From contig CAJFCJ010000029.1 of assembly GCA_904063045.1 (NCBI GenBank), positions 124,001-188,000 of the forward strand: 64,000 bases of DNA, in the 5' to 3' direction. This document shows positions 11,585-24,100 of this stretch, piece after piece. Every line of letters begins with the position of its first letter. The stretch's first letter is position 1. The DNA comes from Dimorphilus gyrociliatus. Lineage: Eukaryota; Annelida; Polychaeta; Dinophilidae. Under the pieces are notes generated by a model. It was given only the letters and a program-made list of their open reading frames with translations. It searched no databases and was not told the origin of the DNA. Both the position numbers and the translations under genes were made by a program.

Positions 11585-14500
11585 CTCTATTCGTCAATTA
11601 GAGATTTAGACAGCTATGCCTTACTTGAAAAATTGATGCCAAACTTTACAAAACTAGCAATATTTGCGGGCGGCAAACGTTTGTCAAACCGTATCCGACT
11701 TATGCTTAGGTCTATTGTGTTGAAAATGGAAAATGAAATCTATTGTAAGATGGTTGATAAGAATCTCTATGGAAGGGTGTTTAGTTTATTTAAATATCAG
11801 AAAATGATTATACTAATTCAATTTTGAACTTTTCAACTCAATAAACTCGATTAAAATCTTAGGCAAGAATAAGAAAAGCACCTAAAGAGGTTAAAAACAA
11901 AAAGAAATAAAAGAGAATTAAAGATAATTTCTAGATAAAAGTAAAGAGTTTGCAAATTCTATTAAATATATTTCTGGTTTCTGTTCCTCTTCCCATCTTC
12001 CATTCCGTCTTCTTTAAATAGAAAGGCTCAGAAAGTGTGACAATCTTATGTAAACTCTTCATTTATTGCTTGATCCTGCATAGATTTTATTTTAGTGTTT
12101 TGACGCCCTTCCTTACATTTTCTTTATTCTATTTTAAGTAGGATATTTTGTGCATATTATGTCGTAACACTATATTGTTACTTTAAACAATACTGACGTT
12201 GTAATAGTATAAAAGTACATTATTGGCGCGCTTGTGAGGTTGAATTGGTTGAAAGCTCTTAGCCACTTCACGTCTCCTTACGCCTGCAAACTTTATAGGC
12301 CTAGTAAATGGACGAAAATATATACATGAACCAATCCAATCGAATAAAAATGGATTATTTGCCAGCAATCCCATTTGAAATAAAAAAAATAATTTACGCC
12401 TTTGATTTACCGGTAGTGACGTCTAGTAGTTTAAACTTTTCTCGCTTACCAGTGTATATATTGTACACAGACGTATCTTAAACATACATTGCTCCTAGAT
12501 GATAAGCAAACTGTAAATCCTTGCGTAATCTCTGGACAGTAGCAAAAATGAAGCCAATATAAAGATTTTGTAGACATATTACAAACAAAGTAGAAATAGA
12601 GTTCTCTAATAATTTGTGTAAGATGCTTTTCATTAATTTTTAAAATTAATTGAACTTATCACAATTCTTAGAATCACTTGTTCTCCCTTTTACGTTTATT
12701 ATATTATCATTCGCTCTTCTTTATATACATGTATATCAAACGGAATATCTCGAATGGTTGACTTTAGTTACCAAAAAAATCGGATTACCGCACATATTCC
12801 TCCGTCCATGTAAATACATAAGTGCAAGATAGTTGATGCGTGATAAATACAATAAAATATTGCTAACACGAATATAGTCTTTTCTAATCTAAACAAACTT
12901 TTGTCAACAGTGATCCTAGCATATCACGCCTGTTTATCTACTTTTACCCGTATTTTTTATGATATGAAGTTATTGAATTGATACTTTTACTCTTTTACCC
13001 TTTTCCTTCCTACCCCTCTCCATTCCGTTGCTTAATCATCTCTTGTTGGTGTCAGTTATCAATACTTGAAGAAAATCAGAAAAGAAAATTGAAATTTTTC
13101 TCTCTCTTATCGAATTAAGATTAAAAAAAGTCAGAAATTTTAGGGAAAAAAGGTTAAACAAGGAAGGGGGAAAACGAACCACAAACAAAATCGAGAAGAT
13201 GAGCTAGGGTAACGCTATTTTCTCGATGTTTTCTCTATGAATTATGTATTTGTTTAAACTTCATAAATTTCGATTACGACGTCCGACCGGGCATTCCCAA
13301 TGGAGTAAGTAGAAGAAATTACTAAATTACTTCCAACCCGTAGTCCAGCCTGTCAATTCTTAGTAATTTTCGACAGAATAATGCAATTAAACTTTCGTCG
13401 CAAAAAGCACTATTTCCTCTATGATTAACACATCACTGTCCCTTAGGATTGTTTTGGACCAGGAGGATGTATCAATAGCTTCTCTAATAAAGGCTCCATA
13501 AAGGAACTCTAGAGATTTGCTTGCCTTTACGGAGTTAAACGGTCGTAACAGAATATGTCGAACATATTAGCGTTTAGCAAGAAAACCGTTTGTATATCGT
13601 TAAGTACCCGTCGCCCGTAGCGATCTTCGGTATCATTGTCCAAAAAAATTGCATTCCACGCTTATATTAGAGACAGTAATAAAACCCTTCCCTATGGAAT
13701 ATTCCATTATTTTAAAATAAATTCTCTCTTCTTCTCCTTCTCCTTCTCTGCCTCTTTGCTCCCCCTCCATCGTTTTTTTTAAATTCATAGAATATAAAAA
13801 ATACTTTAATGTATGAAGTATTTTTTATTTAATCTAGGTAAAAAAGGCAGAAGGAGGAAGAGAAGGAGCAGGATAGAGAAAGGGATAAGTATTCTAAGTT
13901 TACAGACAGGAAATCTCTGCTCCTCGTTTGAAGCTCAACATTTCTTCCTTCTTAGCTATTTTCTTAGAAAATACAAAAATTCTTGTCTTTCTCTCTTTGA
14001 CTTTAGCTGAACTTATAAAAAAAAGGAAGAAAGACCAGATTTTTAACTATAAATAGAAATCTAAATAGATTGTAATGTATAACCTTCGAATAATTTCAGA
14101 TGGGATGATAGAAGATTTGACTTAATAGTCTGGCTCTTCGGTAATTGTTATATTTAAGCACGAAATATTTAAAATCCCTATTTTTAAAACCAAGCTTGTG
14201 AATTGGTAAAACTTTAAACCTCTTTTGGGACTGACATTTGACAAAATAATGTTTTTATCACGTATTATTCAACGTAATGAAAGGTTTTAGGGGGGTAGGG
14301 AAAAAATTGGCAAACAATTAGTCTTTTTTTGGAAATATAATGGTAACAAAACAAAAAAACTTTATAACAATTACTCTGTTATGACTATAACTTTATATAA
14401 ATATACATTACAAGCTCCTTAGGCCTATAACTTATATATAACTATTACATTTAAAGAAGGTTGATGTTGATACCCTTCAACTTAACAAAAATATTTAATT

Positions 14501-15997
14501 TCTTTTCTTTCTTTTGTCGTTTACATAAATGGCATTTCTATAAAAGGAATGTATTTCAATCTCTGTATAATTTCTTCTATCTTCCCGAAAATTTATCCGG
14601 GTTCGCCTCAATTTCCGTTCTAGATCTGAATTTCCTGATTGAATTGGTATTTATAAAAATTTGGTCTAACAAGAAAATTTTTTACGGTTATTGATCTCTT
14701 TAGGAGGGGCAGTTTCCTGGTTAGTCCTATTGAAAATCACAAGAATATTGTTTCGACTAGATAATGGCCTTGAAATTTTACAGATTGATCAATTTTGTAA
14801 CTTAGAAACCAAGCCTTACCAATGAATGAATAGTGAGTTTGACTAAAACACGTAAGGGAGAATATGCAACGGGGAAAGGGGTGAATAGAATTTTTCATTT
14901 TTAGAAAAAATTATAATACTTGAAGAAACAGCATTGAATAGTATAAAAGCGCATAAAAGATAAATAGAACGATCTTTGTACATTGAAAATTAAAACTCTT
15001 TAAGAACTATAGAACCTGAAATCGTTCTATTTTTTGTTTATTTTGAACGAAATCTGTCTATATTATTTTATTTGGCAAAAAGAAGATATAGTGTCAATTA
15101 ATAAGGTTGTTGGAATAGTTAAATTTTTCTTATAAATCTGTCTGAAAATTAGGCAATCATCTAAATTTTTCCACCAATACAAGATCTTATTGGAATAGAA
15201 TTAGGGTAAGTGGGAATAAAAAAGTAGAGTTTATCATAGGATCGCTATTAAAATAAAATTTGTTATTTATATAATTTTTTATTGTAAAATTGCCAACATC
15301 AATTACTGAAAGGAAGTCTTGTTGCTGGCTTTATTATCAGTGTCTTTTAACGACCTACATTTGTATATATTCGCCATGAACGTTTCGTGCGGTTCTTTTA
15401 ATCTGTTATCGAATCTTTATCAAGAACGGTATATTTTTTTTATTTAAATTTGAACGGCGAAGAATTTCTAACGTTCATGTTATAATAGTCAATACTAATC
15501 ATAATTAATCGTACTCTTATCTTAATAATAACCCTATCCGGATTATCCGATTTTAGTATGACCGCTTCTAAATAGTAGACTATTTATATGTATTTGTATC
15601 CAATTAATGGTCATTATTAACATCGAAAATATCCAGAAGAAATAATATATCAATTCAACACATTTACCGATCTCACTGAGAAAAATGGCTGTTAACATAC
15701 TTTTTTTTAACTATAGTATAATTACATATCAGACTTATCATAGAAAGCGCAGACTCAAAGGGTTTAAAAACAGAATTAATAGTAAGAGAACTGTGAGAGA
15801 GCACTTCATACAACAAAAATAGAGATCTCTCTTTAAAATCAGGCCAAATCCAAAATGCCTTTCTTGTCTAGATAATCAATGCTGTTGCCACAGTAGTATA
15901 TAGACAACAATATTTCGCTACGTATCTGACCAACCGTTTACCATTTATACCTCTTAATGTTTTTGTCGAAAATTTAAAGTGTTGAAATAGTATTAAA

Positions 15998-18900
15998 ATG
16001 GGCTGTGCACCTTCAGGATATTCCAAATTAAATTCAGGTGATCCTTACATAATACGTGTCGATCAAGCTTGGAATAGAGCCATTAAAACCTGCAAAACGA
16101 GAACAAAAAAGCCACCTAAGATGGAGAGGGCAGATTGGAAGACTGTCAGAATATTTGTCAGTTCAACTTTTAAAGATTTCCACGCTGAACGAGAAATACT
16201 TGTCAAACAAGTATTTCCTGATTTAAGACAATGGTGTGAGTCAAGAAATCTGCATCTAATCGATTGCGACCTCCGATGGGGAATACCGAAAGATTCTACA
16301 ACAGAAGAAACGCTCAGGATATGCCTGAAAGAGATTGATAGATGTTTTGAAACAAACGTATGGCCTTTTTTCGTAAATATGACCTGTGAGAGAATTGGAT
16401 GGATACCTGAGGCTAATATCGTTCCTCAATATATAAGGGACACTTACGACTGGATAGACGATTTAAGCGTAACAGAAATGGAGATTATTCATGCAGCCTA
16501 TAGGATAGATAATCCAAATGGTAAGTTGTAAGAGATATCTTGATAAAAGCTACATTTTCACACCTAACAAATAAATTGAATTTATAAATCTATCTTTCAG
16601 CTTTGTTTATGTTTAGAGATGCTGATTTTATCAAACAACTACCAGCTGATGTTAGACAAGAATTTACTGATATAAGAGAAGAAAGTGAAGCCGACAATCA
16701 AAATTTCATTCAATACAAGATTAAAAGTCTACGTGATAAAGTGAAGAGCAAATTTGTAAATATATTCATTAACTTGAATATGATAAGATAAAATAACATT
16801 TATCTCTATTTTTATTCCATATTTTATCTAGAACCATGAATCCATATGCACATATAAAGTGGATTATTGTGGAAAAGATCCTGAAACGGGAAAGCTAGAA
16901 TTTTCAGGTCTGGAAAATTTTGCTAAGCAAGTGTTTGAATTTTTCAAGAAAAAGATTGCAAATCAATATCCTCCTATTAGTAATGTTCACTTGGATCCTT
17001 TAACTAAGAAAAAACAACAACATGAATCTTTTATGAAAAGTAGATGTGAAGACGTTTTAGGCAGGGATGAAATTTTGAAGCAAATAGAAAATTACTTATA
17101 TAAAGAGGGTCCAGACACTCCATTATTGATTCTAGGAAATGCCGGAAGTGGAAAATCATCGATAATGGCAAAATCAGTTGACCAAGCCATTAAACATATA
17201 GCCAGTGGTCAATTAAAGAAGCACAGGGGTAAAGACTGGAATGTTTTTTGCCATTTTGTTGGGGCTGTTCCGGGATCAACTGACATTGACGATATCCTAC
17301 AGAGATTGATTAAAGAGATGACAGGGCAGGAAGTTCGGGACAATGAAAGATCTAACATAGTTCAAATTACCTCCTCACATCTCAGCAATGAAAATACAAA
17401 TCCTACTTTAATTATAATAGATGCTCTAAATCAATTGGATGAGGAGGATTCTGCAAAATATGTCACATGGCTGCCAGCGAAACTATCTCCTTCGATTCGA
17501 ATTGTTTTATCGATGATCGGTGACACTGCTCAAGGGAAAACTCTGGCAGCAAGAGAACCAAAACCAAAAGAAATTCTTATACAGGAGTTAGACGAAACTG
17601 CAAGGAAAGAAATCGTCTCCACAATGCTCGGAAAGTATAACAAGAGATTAGATGATGAACAAATGAATTACCTATTGAGAAAATCTTCTTCCCACAATCC
17701 TCTTTGGTTGTCAATAGCATGCGAAGAACTTCGTGTATTTGGAAGTTTCAGAGAAATATCTAATAAAATCAATACACTGGCCAATGGTCTTTTGGAGTTA
17801 GAACAACAAGTTTTACAAAGATTTGAGGAAGAGAATGGGGGCAAATTATTGGTTGCTGCTGTATGCCTAATAGAAACATCTGGTATGGGATTGCTCGAGA
17901 TAGAATTATTAAGTATCCTTAGTCACGACGTGTTTTTGGAAGCTTCTTTGGATAAGAGCGAAAAAGAGTGTAGCGAAAAGAAGGTTAACTTTTCAGAAAA
18001 GCTACCAGCCTATAGATGGGCCGAAGTATACAGAGCTTTGCGACCGTTTATCAGACCTTTTGGAGATAGTGAAGACGGTCGATTGGATTTTTATCATAGA
18101 TCTCTTAGTAAGGCCGTTAGGAAAAGGTATAGCTATTTTGTACTATCGTGTTTTTCTTAATAGTTCTACGTTGTATATTTTATAACGAAGCAACTACTGT
18201 ATTTCCCAGTTGTATCATTTAATATTCGATTGAATAAGGAGGCGGTTAGAAATAGCCGAAGTATAGGTTAAAGGTCCAGAATATATGACAGAAACTAAAT
18301 AAAAGAGATTACATTCCCTTTTAGAATGAATGTTATTATTTTTCTGTTTTGTTTTTTAAATTATTTATCATTATTTTTGTTATAGATATTTCTACAAAGA
18401 AGATGGATCAGAAAATACGGATATTTTCCAGTGGTGGCATTATGTTCTTACGGAATATTTTAAACAGACTACGAATTTTCACCGACAAATTGAAGAATTA
18501 CCAATTCATCTAATAGCTACGAAGCAAACGAAACATTTAGAAGATTTCTTGTCTCAGTGGGATGTCTTTGAGAAACTTTTCGATCCTCTCTTAAGTAAAA
18601 AATTGTTAGATTATTGGAGAACTGGGAGTAGTCTTCGTAATATGGGAGCTGTTTATTATAATTTGGGACAAAATTTCAAAAATTCCATCTCAGAGGAAAA
18701 GAAGGATTTAGAAGAACTATCTCATAAATTAGAGAAACTATCGATAATTCTTGCTCAAGGTGGGGAGTATGACCGAGCTATAGAATTTTCGAAAGAAGCA
18801 TTAGAAGCTGCAGAGAAAGCAGGATCTGATAAACTCAGATTAGCTTCCTTATATCATCTTTTATCTTACGTTTTAGATGAACAATTAAAACTGCAAGAAT

Positions 18901-19505
18901 ATATGTATAGAAGTCAATTAGGCGTTATGAGAGAAATCATAAACAATTTCGAGAAGGCAATTGATATTTGGTCAGAATCAAATAAAACTGACATCTTACA
19001 TATATTGGGAAGATGCTTAAACAGGGTATCATTTTATTATAGCGGTTACGCCCTGAGAGGAGGTGATGAGCACTTTAGCTCAACAACAGCTACAGCTTTA
19101 GCAAAAGAACGAGTTGAGAAAGCAATTGGTATTTTTACTAAACTAGGCGATAGAGTAATGGAAGGTGATTGCTGGACAACGAAGGGAGTTGTTCTCGGAA
19201 GAGCTTGCTCCGAGCAAATTAAATGCTATACAACAGCAATAGAAATGTTGACTCTTGCCGGAGGAGAGCTTAATATAAATTTAGATAGGTGTTACTTGAA
19301 CACGGCTATATATTACGAAGAGACAGGAGATTATTATAAAGCATACGAATACTTTCAGAAATGGTATCACATAGGAATTGCACTCTATGGGGAAGTCCAC
19401 CCACGAAATGTCCGATGTATCAATACACTTAGAGAGCCTATGTATAAAAGAATAGCTTTGGAAAAAGGAGATAAAGTGCCCCAATTCCCTGCATCTGAAG
19501 AGTAA
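15998..19505 (+). CDS. DUF4062-NTPase-TPR protein (TTC41/NPHP3-like)
   Basis: Four exons join in frame: 15998-16520, 16601-16755, 16832-18126 and 18386-19505, giving 1030 aa. All junctions are GT-AG. The N-terminus MGCAPS fits an N-myristoylation site (Gly2, Ser6) with a palmitoylatable Cys3. A DUF4062 domain follows (about residues 48-165; FVSSTFKDFHAERE, then CDLRWGIP). Next comes a STAND/NACHT-type NTPase with Walker A GNAGSGKSS and Walker B LIIIDALNQL. The C-terminal part in exon 4 is helical with TPR-like units (EYDRAIEFSKEALEAAEKAG, then DYYKAYEYFQKW). This domain order occurs in metazoan TTC41 and related nephrocystin-3/TEP1-like proteins. It suggests a membrane- or cilium-associated scaffold with a regulatory NTPase. 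Polyadenylation signals AATAAA lie at 19577-19586. Domain calls are firm; orthology is not resolved. Confidence 0.85.
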
Positions 19506-19576
19506 AGAGACTGAAAATATACTAACGATAAATCATAAATTTACTAAATGAATATGTAAATAGTATTAATAATGAT

Positions 19577-19586
19577 AATAAATAAA
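19577..19586 (+). terminator. Overlapping polyadenylation signals
   Basis: Two overlapping AATAAA hexamers about 75 nt after the stop codon of the DUF4062 gene, in the correct orientation. Confidence 0.6.
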
Positions 19587-21503
19587 ACGTTAAAATTCAA
19601 CCTAATTACTAATAAATTGCATTAAATGAAGAACTATTAATAGAAAGTATAAAATCACTCACTCTATTTATTAAAAAATTCCGTAAAGCTATTCGATCGA
19701 ATTAGCCTTATGTTACAGGGACTAGAATGACAGCTTTGACCTAGGTACTTTTTGTGTGAAGTATAGAGATTTTGGGAAATTTGATAGAAAACCGACAAAT
19801 AGTGCATAAAAAAAAACAACAAAAGTTGCTCTTCAATGCTCTTATGCATATTTTTCTAATATTTTTGTTATTATATACCAGTTATCTGTCATAATGAAAT
19901 ATTAATATTATTTATTTTTATATAATTTATATACACGCTACGCTTTGTCTACGTTTTGTCCACTTTCCGTGTTAGCATGACGTCATAGACGTCGCTTTCA
20001 CGCTATTTCGGAATTAAATATAGCCGAAAGTTGCAATAAACGAAAACGAAAGGCCTACTTAAGTACAAGCTAATCGTTTTTGGATGGAAAAGTTTTTGCG
20101 GTGTAGCATTTTGACCTTTGCATAAAGCGATGTAAACTATTCGCTGTTTGCTAAGGAATTCCTAACGAAATTACGATTTGTTTGTTAAATAAGATAATAA
20201 TCTGATAGGAAAGTAAATGCTACAAATAAAGTTTGATTTGTCTCTTCATAAATGAGCTTTAAACAGAAATAACTTAATAATCTTATCATTAATCATAATA
20301 TAACTGTAATTATAACACAAATTGACGTTTATAGAAAAACTATATGGAGTCGAAATTACTGGGCTGGAAAATAACGATTACTTTTTTTCTATATTAATCA
20401 TAGAAAAGAACAGGAAAGAAAAAGAACAGCATCCAATAAAAAGAAGATGGAACAAGAATGCTATTAGAAAGCGCTTTCAATAAATTAGAGTAATGTAATC
20501 AGTAAATATAATTAATTAGCAATTAAGCTTAATTAACTCTTATCTCTATCAAAGTAAAAAATTTTACCAAGTAATTTTCTTTTCCAAAAAGAGAAGAGAA
20601 AAAGAATTCATAAGATAAGAAAAAAATTATATCAACTAACTTTATTAGGATACGTGTTTGGTACTTGTTGCGGATTATAGGATGTAGATGAACGGGATTC
20701 GATTGAGAGGGAATCCAAGTCGAGCAAACTGTGCATTTAAAAAGCAATTTTATTAATTTTTCTAGATTTATTCAAAGCGACACAAGAAATATTATTGATT
20801 TTCGATGGTTTAAACAACAGACTGTGACACTTCTACAAATGTTCTTTTCTTTATATATATATATATATATATATAAATTTGTATATATATATATTTATTA
20901 ATATGTAGCATATATTGAATGCAAAACTTTTCAAACATATCAACCGGAAGTTCAATTAAAACAGAAAAGAGCGGAAAAACAGTTAACAATGTACAGGTCT
21001 ATAAAAGAATAATTTATTAAATAGAAAATGTTAACTTTAATTATAAGTATGCTACTTTGAAATAAATAGTGCCGAAGATTTAAGAGGTCTTATCTTTTAA
21101 AGGTCAAGAAACTACCTTAATTTACTTACGTAGATGTTGCGGTATTCTCTCAAACTTTACCTATGAAGGCGACTTGCGTTTCTATTGGGAATACAACTAT
21201 ATGGATCGTCTAACAAATAATATTAAGTGATTCAGTTTTCCTCGTCGAGATTAATAAATATTTAGATATTCTATGTATTGATTGGGTTATATTGTAAGGA
21301 TTGAGAATTTTTATCCTAATCATTCTCATCGTTTTTCTATATAATTCAATAATTTAATCTTATAATAATGATTTTGAACTTAATAAAACCCAAACAAAAA
21401 TTATGTAAATTTAATTTGAGCATTTGAAAATAAAAACGACATCTGACAGGTTGACCAAATTAGTAATAAAACAGTCAACATTTGCAAATTAATCCTTTCT
21501 CTC

Positions 21504-21543
<40 letters not shown>

Positions 21544-22944
21544 CTCGTAAAGTTCTTTATATTTTCTTATAGAGTAAATATTTTAAATATTTTATAGCAT
21601 GTATATAAAAAAACCTAAGGATTAATAATAATTCATTAATATTTATTAATAACTAATTACAATGTATTGGTTTAAAAATTATATGATACACTGTATCGTT
21701 CATTTTAATTATAATGGAGTAATTAATATATAAATATAAAATATATAACTTTCTATATTTTAATACTAAATATACAAAAATGTTGTTACTTTGATAAAAA
21801 TTCATTGAAGAGAAGTTTGGTTTCTTTTTTTTTAATAGTAAAAGAAAAGAGAAACAAATGCGAATATTTTTGTTTTTTATCAATAGGGCATTATCTTCCA
21901 TCTATAGATTTTTTTTGTTTGCCTTCTTCATTAGCATATCAAAATAGAATTAAATAGAACTTGCGTGTTTAAGATTCGATTCTCCACATTTAGCTTATAC
22001 TGTATATATTTTATATTTCAGTCTCTGTTATATACAGCTATATATGACGTAGATTATAAAAGTATACTGTATGTATATATTTATAGCATGTCCTCCTTAT
22101 GAAATTTACAAATCAAAGCGATAGTATTTCTAATAGCTTCAAATCAATTCTTTTTTAGAATAAAAAGATAAATATTTAAACTAATAATTTTACTATAAAA
22201 AATGGTTTTTTCAATAATATATAAGATTAATCTCATAGGATGATAGATGAGGTAATTTACTTACTTTTCCAAGATTTTCTCCGTAAGGATCAGCCGAACT
22301 GAGTCTAAAAAATGCTAAACTTTTCCGACTATAGGCCAGATTAATCGGATTCTTAGGAATTTTATTGATTCCTTTATTATGATGTAAACAATAATGGGCT
22401 CCATTCAATGCAATTTTATTCCCACAGTTAACGAATAGACCTTACAAACCCTTATTGGATTGTGTTTATTCATAAATTTTATAGTAAAAAAAGGTTAATA
22501 AAAGAGAAATTTTCATTAAGCTTTGACTTAATCAATCCTTTCTTTATCATAGTTTCCCCTTTCTAAACAAAGATATATATATATTATTTTAGTTATAGTC
22601 CCAATTCCCCAACCTTTAATAGGTGTATATATATATATATTCATATATACAGTATATATTATTATGAATATCCTATTAGTAAAGTAGAAAGAATCGCTAA
22701 TAAAATCAGTTGAATATACTTAATACAATAGAAAAAGAAAAGTAAAATAGCTTGTATTTTCTATTAATATTTAAAAAAACATAAAATATTTTCTGTTTTT
22801 CTTGGACTTTCGTTATGTAAGTAAAACTCAATTTTTATTTTAGTTTACCATTTCCATTTTACAATGTTTATTTAAGCTACAATGGAAAAATTGCAAGATT
22901 TTTAATTATTAATAAAATTATTAATATTTTTTTCTTTAAGTCAA

Positions 22945-22976
<32 letters not shown>

Positions 22977-24100
22977 TTAGAAAGACAGCTTTACTTCATT
23001 TTTATATCAATTAGTCAAGTTATTAAAGCAAGAAACAAGCGTATAAAGAAAACGACATAGAGATTGAGACTGAAAATAGGCAATAGAGAAGAAATTGCAT
23101 AGAAATAAATAAGATACTTTATAGTTTCGAAATTTTTTTTATACATGTTATGGTTGTCAAATAGTGGTGACTTATTACTGTTTAACTAACCTATAAACTT
23201 AACCTTATATCTGTGAGATGTTAAGTTAAATTATAGCATACAAATTTGCATATAATATTCTTTAATTTCCTTTTATTAAATATGTTCTATAATATTAATT
23301 AGTATATATAAAAATACTGCATATATCACTAATTTCTCTCCAGATTAAACTACAAGCGACATCTGTTGGATAAAATAGTTAAAATTTTATAAATTATTAA
23401 CATTCTGGTTCTGAAATTATACAAAGGTGAATATTTATAAGTTCTAGTATACAGTATATAAATGTTTGTCTATATTATATAAAATTCCAAAAAAGGGAAT
23501 AATCCAATCAGAATCAGGAAAATTTATATATTATTGAAGGAAACTGGTCACAAACAGGCGTTAAAGTAGCAATAGACTGGAATAGTGGAATAGTCAGAAT
23601 CCGTTCATATGAGCCACTCTATGGTTTTTCTGGTTTTGCGAAATTATCAATAAAATAATTATTCTTCTAAATATAAATGTTATTATATTAAAAAATATTA
23701 CTTATAAAATTATTTCAATGCTGTTGAATTTTTGAATTTTTTCGTTCAGTTGCTTATATTCATGTCATTTAGCGCCATTTAGTATCCGACTGAAGACCGA
23801 GCAACATGATCTCTAAGGGGTAAATTATTTTTCTCTCTAATCCTTAGGAAGTAATCTTTCTTTCTGAAAATTTGATCGAAAAATATATTTATAATGTTTG
23901 TATATATGTCTATAAAACATAATTTTAATAAATATCCGTGAAAAATCATAAAAGTCACACCTCAATGCTTTTGGGGAGTTTATGAATCATTATCACCCGT
24001 GATATAACAAAATGAATTTTAACTTTCTTCAGTCCTATAGTAAATAAATTGTTCTTGAGGTAAAATATTTTCACGACAAAGCAAATTACCTATCATAATT
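19587..24100. other. Gene-free region with simple repeats
   Basis: No supported coding exon. It contains a perfect CRE palindrome TGACGTCA at 19978-19985 in a slightly GC-richer patch (19.93-20.1 kb), (AT)n near 20853-20890, (CT)n at 21498-21541 and 22945-22970, and TATACAGTATA/TATACTGTATA cores near 22000, 22056, 22646 and 23450. At the right edge, AACTTTCTTCAG (ending 24032) and GAG followed by GTAAAA (24058) look like acceptor and donor of a small upstream exon of the next gene. Confidence 0.5.
21498..21541. repeat. (CT)n microsatellite
   Basis: About 20 CT units with a single interruption. A similar tract lies at 22945-22970. Confidence 0.9.

Larger units (their letters stand above)
8210..15997. 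other. Gene-poor region between receptor and DUF4062 gene
   Basis: I found no convincing exon in about 7.8 kb. Open frames present are short, of low complexity or inside simple repeats. Notable items are an (AT)n tract at 9703-9741 with TACAGTA cores near 9746, 9944 and 9985, a pyrimidine-rich tract at 10600-10760, a 15-nt perfect palindrome at 10114-10128, and a tRNA-like relic at 11521-11584. The right end (about 15.9 kb) carries the promoter and 5' UTR of the next gene. Confidence 0.55.

Noticed and set aside
14461-14694. 77-aa Phe/Leu-rich ORF
   Set aside because: Composition expected of AT-rich random sequence; no splice context or known motif.
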